Assembly: GCA_003344405.1 (NCBI GenBank)
Contig: NOWV01000045.1
Location: forward strand, 431,693-495,692
DNA: 64,000 bases
Origin: Trichoplax sp. H2
Taxonomy: Eukaryota > Placozoa > Uniplacotomia > Trichoplacea
Direction: 5' to 3'
Shown piece by piece: positions 21,497 to 32,370 of the stretch (its first letter is position 1; each line of letters begins with the position of its first letter). A model generated the notes under the pieces. The model had not been told where the DNA came from. It did not search any database and saw nothing but the letters and a program-made list of their open reading frames with translations. A program made the position numbers and the translations under genes.

Positions 21497-22263
21497 TTAC
21501 TTCTTCTTTCCACCTTTGGCGGACTTGGCTTTTTCTTGTTGCTGCTCCTGTGTAAATACGAATGTTGCACCACATTTTCCACAATATTGACGATCAAAAT
21601 GATTTGCCATAAAAACACCAGCTTCATAAGGGCATTCACGACGTAAACGGGTAATTTTGCCATTTTCATCCACTCTGTAGTACTTTAATACAGCCAATTT
21701 TACCTTCTTTTTCTTATGCTTGTTTTTCTTGGGTGTCGTGTAATTCTTCTTCTTACGTTTTTTAGCACCACCAAGCAAATTCAATGTCAAATCTAGTGTA
21801 GATTCTTCTTCAATACCACATCCTGCGATCAGTTGATAATCTTCTAGCGTTCTACCAGCGTATGTCAATCGTTGCTGATCACATAAGACGCCTACAAGTA
21901 TGAACAATGTCCTTAATATTCTATCCTACGATCGACATAAAGTACCCGTAAGCCGTACATGATCTAAATCTAGTGCCTGATATTGAGTTCAAAGATAGTC
22001 AGTACTGTACTTGTTACTGTACGTATTTAGTGTCTACTTCATCGATCAATATTAACCTTCTCTGCCTTCAATTAAGTTCTTAACATCTTGGATAGTTTGG
22101 TCACCAGTCACCTAAGGATAACGTAAAACGTTGTCGATTCAGTTTATTTTTTTATTGGTTAGTGAAAGCTTTTCGTCTGATCGAAATCATAAGCGTCTGA
22201 TAATCATGCAGTTACCTGGAGAGTGATCGTTCGACCGTCTATTACTCTAGTGAAAATCTGCAT
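21497..22263 (-). CDS. RPS27A: Diverged ubiquitin-like domain fused to ribosomal protein S27a, 3 exons
   Basis: Precursor that is expected to be cut after Gly-Gly to release eS31 (S27a) of the 40S subunit. Exons from the 5' end: 22263-22216, 22111-22057, 21891-21497; 165 residues (human 156). Residues 1-76 align with ubiquitin without a gap, start MQIF and end LNLLGG. They are far from canonical: K6, K11, K29, K33, K48 and K63 read R, R, L, R, R and E, leaving only K27; I44 and V70 of the binding patch are both Thr; R72 and R74 are Asn and Leu. S27a follows with [14 protein letters not shown], then [18 protein letters not shown], and the zinc-finger region ends YCGKC. The usual second cysteine is missing (RRECPYEAG) through a three-residue deletion. 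The tail is extended and Lys/Gln-rich. Nematode ubl-1 is a known ubiquitin-like/S27a fusion, so this class has precedent. Confidence 0.93.
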
Positions 22264-23628
22264 TCTTCTACCTAAATTGGCCAAAATTAATAATGGTTTT
22301 AACTCTACTTTACAAATTATTAACGGCAATCGAACTTACTTAACGGATTAACTCAAGGATAAGTCAAAAAGTGACCGATAATAAGAAACGATTCTAATAC
22401 AGTTATAAAATAAGAATATTATTTTGCAAATCCAAATTACCTTTCCTCCTCACTTTACAACACTACACAGTCAGCCACGCGACATGAAGAGAGAGAAATC
22501 CCACAAAGCCATGCGATATTTTATAAGGCAATTATGCGCCGGCGCAGTATGTCTCTGAGCGGACCATGCGCCATAAGAGTAGTACGATACCATATTAACT
22601 GGAAGCCTGTATGTACTGTACTTCACTGGTGTACTGTACACTATATAGTGTACGGTGATCTACAAAACGAATGCGATGCTTGAAAACGGCTGTACGCCGG
22701 CGCAGTAGGACTATGAGCGGGGCCAGTCACGAGCCATACAGTACTGTACACTGTACACTACTGCACACTTTGTACAGTATAATACTGTACAGTACTGTAC
22801 AGTACTGTACATACAGTATAGTCAATTATGGACTACTTAAAGAAAACCTTCCAAGTATCTGTCCATCAATATGGTTTTTACTTTTTACCATAGAGATATA
22901 AGAAGAAAGTTTTTATTTCTTTATGATTTAACACTAATTTTTACTGCGGTTTTTGCCAGTTGAAAAGTACGCTTATACAGTACAGTACTCTGCACGCGTG
23001 CTGCACCGCATGTTATACAGTACAGTACAGTACTGTACTGTACACTGTGGTTTACAGTACAGTACTGTACTGTACGGTACTGTAGTTCCTGGTTAACTAC
23101 ATGACGGGAATTGCCTACAGCAGTATAAGCTTTTGTATCGGAACATAATATCCCTGATCTAGCAATCTGAAGTTAAAACCTCGGACATGCAGATGCGCGG
23201 ACATATTGTATATCAGCTACGTAAGCACTACAGGTACGCAAACAAGCAACAGGTAAATTACTCATCCTGCACTTGGTTGTCTTGGAGACAGCGACTATTA
23301 ACTACGATATGGATGAGTTACGACTGTAACTTTTTAAGTAAATAAATTATCATTTCTCTCATTTTGAGATGCTTCGTAATCGTATATCACGTAGCACAAT
23401 GTACTTGTTGTAAAATAATAGTAGATGCGTAAGCTGATCAAATAGAAATTTATTCGTTTCCGAACCGGGCATCTAAATTAAAGTACTGTAATACGAGTCA
23501 TTATCATGCGATAATATGATAACTCAACAGCCGAGATTACAATTAGTAGTTTAATCATTGCCAATTTCGCCATCACAATATACAATACATTAGAATTATC
23601 CTCCCGTTTAAATCCTACCAAATTAAGT
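22264..23628. other. Divergent gap between RPS27A and STPG4 with dense GTAC-word clusters
   Basis: This should hold both promoters and 5' UTRs. Dense self-complementary GTAC words occur at about 22610-22655, 22735-22820 and 22975-23090. A short repeated segment with 'cgccggcgcagtatg' or a close variant occurs near 22537 and 22694. No gene seen. Confidence 0.65.
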
Positions 23629-26103
23629 ATGACAGAAATTATTGAAGAGAAAAAACATTTTCAAACTTTTTCCCGACGTAAAGGACGGAAATCTGACGTT
23701 CATAGCGAAAAGCACAAGTCTATATCTGCAGCTAAATTAAAAGCATTATCCAAACCCAAGGTAAGGAAGTATTTTTTAATTAATTAATTATTTACTTAAT
23801 ATCGCGAAAAATCGTAGTACATTATACGATTATTAGTCATCAAGTTCACCAAAATGGTTAATATGCCCTGATGTGATAGATACTCTTGCAACTTTTTTGG
23901 TTATTTATTTTAGCATCGACCACCAGTATTAGGACGAAAGAATGTAATATCTGAAAGAGAATGGTGGAGAAAGGAAATTAAAGTAAGTAAATAAGCTAGT
24001 AGGTAATGGCTACTAAATACTGTAAATACCCCAAAATTGTTCTTGGTACTTAGTATCACAGTATTATGCTATATGATAGTGTTGCTATATACTGAGAACT
24101 TGCTTTAGTGCAGTAAATACTATTTCAACGCTCTTTTGAATATACGAATCGTTCAATCAAGATAATTTATCCAGTATAAAGCCATCGCATACCATTCCAC
24201 TATTATAAATAGACTGTGCAATGATGTGAATCTGTTAGTAAGTAAAAGATTACATTACTATGCAATACGATCATAATAATATTATTAGTTATAGCTTTTA
24301 TAGCATTTGGACCATAGCACTTATTTGATAAATTTTTTGGCTTAAATTTCTGGTTCTAGGAGATTTATAAATTTAACCAAATAAAAATATTCTACTCTAT
24401 TGTAAATCATTACGATCAAATATAATTATTGTCTTTTAAACCATTAATTTTAAGCAAACTAATCTGCTAATTGATGAATAATTTGCATTAAGGACACTCC
24501 CGAACCTGGGGCATATGATATTCCAACTTTTGTCGATGATCTACATCGCAAGCAGCAGGGCTATAGCTTTAAAACGGAGTCTCGTGAAAAGAGATTACCA
24601 CTAATCCTAGAATATAGCAAAAGCGGTCAACAATTATTACCTGGAGCTTATGATAAAGAAGATTTTCTAGATGTATTACAAAGATCGCGTAGAACATATT
24701 CTTTTAAAAGTGTTGATAGAGAAAAGAACGCTAACATTGGCGTTTATGACAAGGTTCGAGCACATTTACTTAATTATTGCGCAAATAACGTCATAATTCT
24801 CATATTATTTGCTAAATAAATACGTAAGTCAGTAATCTGAAATATACTTACTGACAAACTTTTCAAACTGAAGCATATTATTGTCAGCATATTCAAGTAC
24901 ATTCACTTTATTTAGCAACCTTTTATTTACTGATCGCTATAGGAAGTAGATACTAATCCAGCACAATATGAAATTGCAGATTTTGCAATTCACAAAGAAC
25001 CATCTAGGTAATTTGAAGTAGTTTAATTTGTGCATAGTAAGGGTGTGATACCTTACTTCGTTTTCGCTAGTTAAGAAATCTATTTCATTATCGTAATTTA
25101 CTGTCGTTATTCCTTTTGGTAATATTATACATTTATTTTTAAAACCAGACATGCAGCATTCAAGTCTGTCATCAAGAGATTCCCTCCCGTTCCTTTTAGA
25201 CCGGTAACAATTTATTATAATTAACGATATTTTAAGATAACTGAATTTAGCTAATATTTCAACCACAACAATAATCTACTTTAAATGTTATGCACTCACT
25301 ACAAGGTGTATACCATATTATATTGCTAGAGTGAAAGTTACGATCTATTACCAACATGTATTTAATTCTCCTTCAGGCGGTCACACATACAGTAGGCTAC
25401 GAGTATAACTTGTTCTTTTCATCAAGTTGGCCTTCAGTTAATAAATACGACAAACCGTAACAGTTATAGAAAATTATGACATACGTGTAAATAAAATACA
25501 AGCTGTAGCTCCGAGGATGTAAAGATTTATACTTCTTCATTTAATATTGCGCACATCTGTATACGAGTACAGTATACAATTATACATCTAAACACACCCT
25601 TATTTGCTACAATCTATTATGCAATTAGTTTGAATCTATCCTATCAGTAATGAGATTGTAAAACATAGCTACTGTAATTAGCTGAAATCATTACAAAGAT
25701 TCTGCATCAATACAGATAACTAAGGGCGTCAGCAATTCTAAAATAAAACGCTTTATTGTGTTCACTTTATGCAACATGTACATGTAATATTCAGGCATAT
25801 GGACCTGGGCCTGGCGAATATCAAATCCCAGAAAAAAAGAGCAATACATCATGTGTTTCAAGCTTTAGATCAACTATTCCGCGATTATCATCATCAAGCA
25901 CCGTAAGTATCTAAATTAATGTTATTTTAAGTAATACTACATGTCGATCTCATCAGTTATAATTAACTAACGATTGGTTACAGAAAGTACCCGGACCAGG
26001 AAGTTATCTACAAACTTATCAAGATCCAAATATAAATGAAATAGAGCGATCTAAAGGAGTATGTGGTTCATTTTTTCATACGATTGCACCTAGCAAGAAG
26101 TAA
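23629..26103 (+). CDS. STPG4: Sperm-tail PG-rich repeat protein STPG4-like, 7 exons
   Basis: Exons: 23629-23760, 23914-23982, 24493-24753, 24943-25007, 25149-25203, 25795-25902, 25984-26103; 269 residues (human STPG4 about 248), all junctions in phase. The protein has Pro-Gly motifs spaced along its length (DTPEPGAYDIP, LLPGAYD, YGPGPGEYQIP, VPGPGSY), as in STPG/ODF3-type proteins linked to axonemes and microtubules. STPG4 is favoured over other STPG proteins by SEREWWRKEIKDTPEPGAYD near residues 57-76, close to the human EGWW...DTP.PGTY block, and by the paired CVSSFRSTIPR-type repeats. The start gives a basic N-terminus that has no clear homolog. Function in this animal is inferred. Mammalian STPG4 has been linked to germ cells, and ciliated cells would be the natural site here. 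Confidence 0.87.
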
Positions 26104-26719
26104 AATTGCTATATAGTAGTAAAGTTGTAATGAGGACAAAGGAAACGTCAATCAGATACATTTTAAGTAACAACAAAAAACTATTGCAAAATAGGTATAT
26201 TTAGGACTAAAAATTAATTTTATTACCAAATGTTCTCACTTTTTGTACAGTGTAAAGTTTGAAAATCTGTTGTAGTGAGCAAATCGCTAGAACAGTTTTA
26301 ACATAGAGGGCTATAAAATAGTTACTACCAGCCTGTTGTCTTATTATGATATTTAACGTATGAAGGTTTGTTTGGTGTGAGATAAGACAAAATTTATATT
26401 TTGACAAAGGAAACATACTTAAAAATATATTCTTTAACGTGCAAATATATGTAATTTTAGTAAATATCTACATACAATACGTCTATGGTATTTATATATA
26501 CATCGGCTACTAGCATACATTGTCAGAGTATATAACAAACAGAAAAAACTGATTAATTCTTAAATCCAGTAACATTATATCGTAAATACTAATTGAGGCA
26601 TTATCAACATTGTCTATTCTAAAAACTTATCCAATGTAAATTCATGTTTTGAAAACTGTCGTTTGTATTTCTTTCATTAATTCATCTCATGGATATTGAC
26701 TGACGACGAATGTATCAAT
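26104..26719. other. Convergent gap between STPG4 and TTC7
   Basis: The 3' ends of two tail-to-tail genes with AT-rich filler. No gene or repeat array seen. Confidence 0.55.
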
Positions 26720-29700
26720 CTAAATAAATTGCGCTATAGAATAAAATGAAGAAACCGGGCTAGTAGATTCGAAATCAGAAGCAAGTAGAAAAACTTCTGC
26801 CGCGGTATCGTTACAATTGCGTTCTTGTAGGATGGCTCCGAGTGCATTCCTAATCGTAATTTAAATGAGTAACTTAGCAAAAGGATACTACAAAAAAATT
26901 CCAATTATCGCAATATTTACCAAGCACAATGCGCTGCTGGTTCAACTTTAATTGCTTCTAGGAAAAATTTTTCAGCCATATCAAGATTACCGAGTTCATG
27001 ATGAGTAAACCCCTTCGTTTTAAAAAATATTTGATTAATATGCTTATAAAAAACGATACCGATAACAAGTTTTCAATAAACTACAGCAGTTTATTCTTGG
27101 TGTTACACACCCAATCTAACTAGTATTCGTACAATGCCATTGTATTACTGACTGTAATTTATTCACAGACGAATTTAACTCAATCAAACCTACCAGATGT
27201 AGGAGAGTGTTAAAGTGATCGTGATTTCCAGCTAGTACATTATCATAGTATTGCTTTGCTTCTCTCAAGTTACCCTTACTTTCAAGCAATCTTCCATACT
27301 GAAACATACAAAGTTTAAAAGTGAACGATATAAATGATATAAACATATATCATCATTCATATCATAAGCTTGTATTCCTTACATAATGCATTACATCAAC
27401 CGATTTTGAGCTGATCATGCTCGCTTCTTTTATGCTCATTTCCGCATCACTTAATCTTCCAAGCTGGATATAAATATCCGCTTACAATATCAACAAAAGT
27501 AGGAAAAGAGTCTTAACATGGATGATTTAATTGTTTATGGTATTAACGTTAGTTACAGTACTTACCAATTGATAGCCAAATTTTGGTTAATAAGCGAGGA
27601 GTAAGCTCAAAATCCAAGTACGACGATAAACCTTTGCTGCCAGTGGTACTAATTCCAGATAGGGATGAAGCGTCATCACTGTATGCAAGCTGGTTATAGC
27701 TAGCTGTGCTGACAATATCTGATCTTGCTTTATTTTCGTGCAGTCTGGCTTTTTTCGATAGTAAATGGTATTTTACTAGGATAGTTTTATAGGTATCTAA
27801 GGCCTGATTACCACTGATATAAACCTCTTCTAGCTTTGCCTTTAAAAACATCAGGCTGATATAGCAATAGTAGACGAGACGATTATTTATACATCGATAT
27901 ATAATTTTAAATAATTAGTGTTTCATTAATTTCATAGCATACCTAAAATTGTCAGGATATTCAGTAGCAGCTATATCACATATGTCTAATGCTTGTCTGC
28001 CCTATAATGCAATTTTTAAGTAAATGACATTACACTACTACAGATAATGAAGTATTATATTTAAAATCTTCCAAGTATTACGTTAAATTATTTATGGAAT
28101 ATAAACAGTAATAGGCAATAGATTGAGATTATTAGTTCTACCTTTTTCTGTGCTGATAGAAGTAAAGCTGCCAGATGCAAACATCGTAGATCAGTCCTAT
28201 TAAGCTGCAAGGCTATTCTATTATAGTGGACCGCGTTTACGATCTATTATATGAGTATAGCGAATAAGAATCTCAAGAATGTATATTTAGAGAAGCAAGA
28301 TAATTCTTACATCACGGATGAACGCATAATTTAAGGCTAAGTGAAAACTAGTCCTGTAATCTCCAGGTGCTAGTTCGTATGCCCTACACACAAAGATATC
28401 GTCATTAGCACAAATGCTTAATCAATAATTAACTGGGTATTCGTTTCAGAATATGAAGTTGTATATGGTATAAATTATTGCAGTAACTGACTTTTCAAGT
28501 GAATTTAAAGCTCTCTCCTGTAATTTCTTTCGATGATTAATTAATAGTACTAAAAAATTAAAGAATGATAGTTTTGTTAGATGCAATACAACTAAAAATA
28601 CCAAAAAGAGTGCATTTCAATAACAGTTAACCTGAAGAAGCTTGTCTACTGTAAGTGATGCCGAGAATAAGATGAGCATTTGCAAGAAGATGGCGAGACT
28701 CCTTTTGGTCAATAACTTTGGATGCATAAAATTCCGCATCATCTAACTAATAGTACAGTTGTAATAGAAAGACAAAGTTATCTTAGATCTCCGATATCAG
28801 AACAAGAAAAATCAAGTAAAACCGTATATACGTATAACTAACGTTGTGTAAATGATTAAGAGAAATCTTTGCAATTGTAAGATTCACAATTGAATTCATT
28901 GGAGAAAGTATCAGGCACTTTTTCAGTGCTAGCATTGCCCGATCGTACTGTAAAATAAGATATCGTCAGTACAAGACGAATGCCCTCTTACGGAAAGGGT
29001 TACTTCGGTTAGTATTCATGATATACGGTACCTTTCGATTAGCTATTAATGACAGAGAAAACTGAAACCATACATGAAAAATGTCCATCGAGTACTTTAA
29101 CGCCCTTTCATAAACCTACAATACAGTACATGGTATTTAATTAGTGTTAATATCTTATCTAAGGAGTATATCTATTAACGATAACTACGATGATAGATAT
29201 CAAAGGACGTAATAATAAACTCGGTTTACAATAACGCTATTTAATTTATCTTAATAAGATACTTATTTTAGCTAATACCTATATTAAATATAGTAACAAA
29301 CCTCCGCAACGATAGGAATTAATGACCGACGCATGAGGACTACAGCAAGTAAATCGTAAATATTCCTAAGACGGTTTAAATTGCTAAAACCTATGTTTTC
29401 AATGTCCTTGATAGTCTATGAAAGATAAGGTAGGGAATCTCTATTACTTGAAGGTCATGAGTGTAAGATACAAATAGCAATAGCTTGGCTTACCAGCATT
29501 TCCGTAATCAGTGACAGTAATAATACTTCTTCAGTAATATCGTCAGGAAAATATAAATTTTTTCCATTAAGAGACGGTTTTACCCAAGAATACTTTTGGT
29601 TTGCGAAATCCATAATGCTTTTAAGAGTAACTGGAAGATATTTATGGTCACTCATTCGGAATAAGAGGATTTCTGCTAAGTGATAGCTTAACAACTATAG

Positions 29701-32370
29701 TAACGAGGTAACAGTCTTTTAATTGAGCTTATCAGCACTGTTAATTTAAAATTGACACATTAAAATAGTATCAAATATACTTACTGCTCGTAAGCGGAGA
29801 AATAAATTTGAATCGAAAGCCACTAATAGAAATCTTGATTGTCTGATGACATCACTAGTTGAACTAATACGAATAGTTTAAGCCATCTAAATTTTAATCC
29901 TCTTTAATCAAGAGCCAATAAACATTATGCTCTATTTTCTAACTTTACAACTAATGTTAGATCTATCTTGGTTATGTAAACTACAATAGATGGACGATTA
30001 AAGTACAGTCTATACCATTTATCTAGCAGTAGTGACGGCATGGTACCGATACATTCTTCAAGAAATTCTCCAACTACAAATTTTGAGGTTGAATCCCTTC
30101 TTTCTTTGTTGAAATTATTTGATACATCCAGTTTCATCATTAAACTACTTGCACTTTCATAACACTTGATAATATCGGCAGAAGTTGACCGTAACTTGTC
30201 CAGACATTTGCCTGTAATTCAATATGTACAGAATTATACGAAAATGCTCGGATAAAAGTCACAGACTTTGCTATTTTATAGTGTAAACAGTAAAGCTTAG
30301 CGTTTATCAACTATACAGTAAATGCTTGATAATAAAACGAGTAGACGTTGCTATTTAGTGATTTACCTTTGTAACAGTATGCTTCGCAAACAGTTCGTAT
30401 AAACCATTTGTTCGAATTATCAGAAATATCAATTGATTCTAGTTGTAATTTGGAGTATAATCTAGTGGCATCTTTGAATAGATTTAGATAATAGCAAGTC
30501 TTTGCTAACAGGAGCAAACTTTCCTGTTGATATTGTTGCTACAATGATTAAGAGAGAACGATCAACAGTTATATATATATAGTATCAAAATGAAGAAAGA
30601 ATGCTAATTTGGATAAACTGTATAGTTATAATCGCACTATGTTTGTATAATTAGCAGAAATATCAATACAGTTAGCCTACCTTTATCTTGGTATCGTTTC
30701 CAATGCTCATCAATTGCCTTTTAAGCCTGGATAAAGCTTCGTTTCGTTTATCGCTTGGAATAGAGTTAGCAGTAATTAAAATTTCTAATTCGCCTTCAAT
30801 TGTAATTAATTTCTTAAAGATACCTATAGCAGAAAATGAAACCGAACATGAGTCTAAAGTCCTAATTTCAAATAAGTATCATCGAAGTAAATCATTGCCA
30901 GTATATGCATATTTCATCTAGGAAAAATTATCCATGCTAATAATTGTGATGACAACAAAGGGAAGTTTTTATTTTAAAAAAAATGCTTTTAAGTCTGCTT
31001 TGTTACAGAGCAATGACGTTATTCGCATAGTACGTGTGAAAGTTTTCGGTTATCTCTTGCACGTACTGTATACAAATGTTGTACAGGTAATTGGTGACTG
31101 CTCCTACAATGGCTAATTATAATGATACTCGTTTGCATATCGTGATAGCACAGCGAATTCAGCTGCTACACTTGCAAAGGATGATGAATTACGTTGAAGC
31201 ATTTAGTGATCAAAATTTGGTCAAAGATATTGAAGAATTTGTACATTCTGTTTTTATTTAATTTTACGCGCAGCCCAAAAGGGAGAGTGCGTGAAAACTA
31301 TGGATTATTTGTTAATTGTCATCATACCATCATAGTCTGTCGGTCAAAAGATTACAGAGATAGTCATTTCTCTTTGATCATTAACAGCAATTTTACACGA
31401 TTTAAACAGTGTTGGTTTGATGATAATATCGAGAATATTTATGGATCGTTGAGAATTTATTTACCTAGTCGAGATTTTGTGTTCGCTTTAACAGTATAGA
31501 TTCATTTTTACAAGTAATTAGGGAGTACTTTGGAAATTATTACTCTGACAACGTGTTTAAACAACAAATTTGCTAAAAAAAAGTAATAGAGTAAGTTGAA
31601 GCATATACCACCAATCCTTAAACATTGAATATCTCATGGCTTGTTTTGTCTCACTGCGGTACCGATGCACTCAGTTGTAGAATGAATAGACAGAACGACA
31701 AATATTAGGGCAAGAAGGGAAATTATATGATTGTCTTGTATTGCAATGTTATCTTAAAAATTATATGTATGATATGGATATTTTGTGCTTACCATCTTAT
31801 TAATTAATTACGGTAGAAACCATATCGATTTTGAACAATGTTGATTAATTATATCGGTTAAACGATTAAACGATAAGGCAGCTGCTCTACTGTACGACAA
31901 TACTGGTGTCCATTCAATTACACTAGCGTTTTGTAATAGGGACATTAGTTTGACTGCAATTGTAGTTGCATGATGAATGACGTTTAAGGTAATCGTATTG
32001 ACAAGTCTATTCTTACAACTCGATTCACTAGCGGCATTACTCATTTACTGCTAATAATGCGGTATCGAAAATGCTAACTGCTTATGGTATGATAACATAC
32101 CCGTATGTGCATAATTTCAGCTAATTTCAGCTAGTGTATTTTCTTGGTTAACAATGTCATCAAATTAAGTCTGAATATAGCATAATTAGAACATCGAAAT
32201 AAGAGGATTTATATTTCTCATGACTGGTTAAAAACTCTTTTTTTTATTTGTAGTTGCAACAACTTACTTTCTTCTCTGATGCTATCAGCGATCGATGCCA
32301 ATTGATGCCAATCTCTTTCATTACGCGCTTTTTCAACGCTACTTTCAATGTCTAATTTCTTCCTACTCAT
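26720..32370 (-). CDS. TTC7: Tetratricopeptide scaffold TTC7, 19 exons
   Basis: TTC7 is the TPR scaffold that, with FAM126 and EFR3, holds phosphatidylinositol 4-kinase PI4KA at the plasma membrane. Exons from the 5' end: 32370-32268, 30823-30681, 30538-30367, 30211-29944 (3' end uncertain), 29854-29785, 29694-29494, 29415-29302, 29115-29032, 28947-28839, 28742-28632, 28549-28492, 28383-28311, 28243-28142, 28001-27943, 27855-27566, 27480-27383, 27298-27194, 27012-26921, 26849-26720; about 793 residues (human TTC7B 843). Family signatures run in order: an N-terminal helix with KARNERDWHQLA, VCEAYCYKGKCLDK, HLAEILL, FHVWFQFSLSLIANRK, AALLLSAQKKGRQALDICD, then C-terminal TPRs ending NALGAILQERN. 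One copy stands for vertebrate TTC7A and TTC7B. The donor after exon 4 is not settled: 29944 keeps phase but adds about 15 residues. Intron 1 is 1.4 kb. Confidence 0.9.
30824..32267. other. TTC7 intron 1 with unassigned open frames
   Basis: Exon phases show that TTC7 exon 1 joins directly to 30823 (the split Ser codon A+GT). The intron holds a 78-codon minus-strand frame at 31808-32044, a 101-codon plus frame at 31194-31499 and a 50-codon plus frame at about 31109-31261. None matches a family I recognise or has convincing splice partners. They could be chance frames or a decayed nested gene. Confidence 0.4.

Noticed and set aside
31808-32044. Minus-strand frame considered as a TTC7 exon
   Set aside because: TTC7 exon 1 and the exon ending at 30823 already join in phase with no missing family sequence, and the frame does not resemble TTC7.
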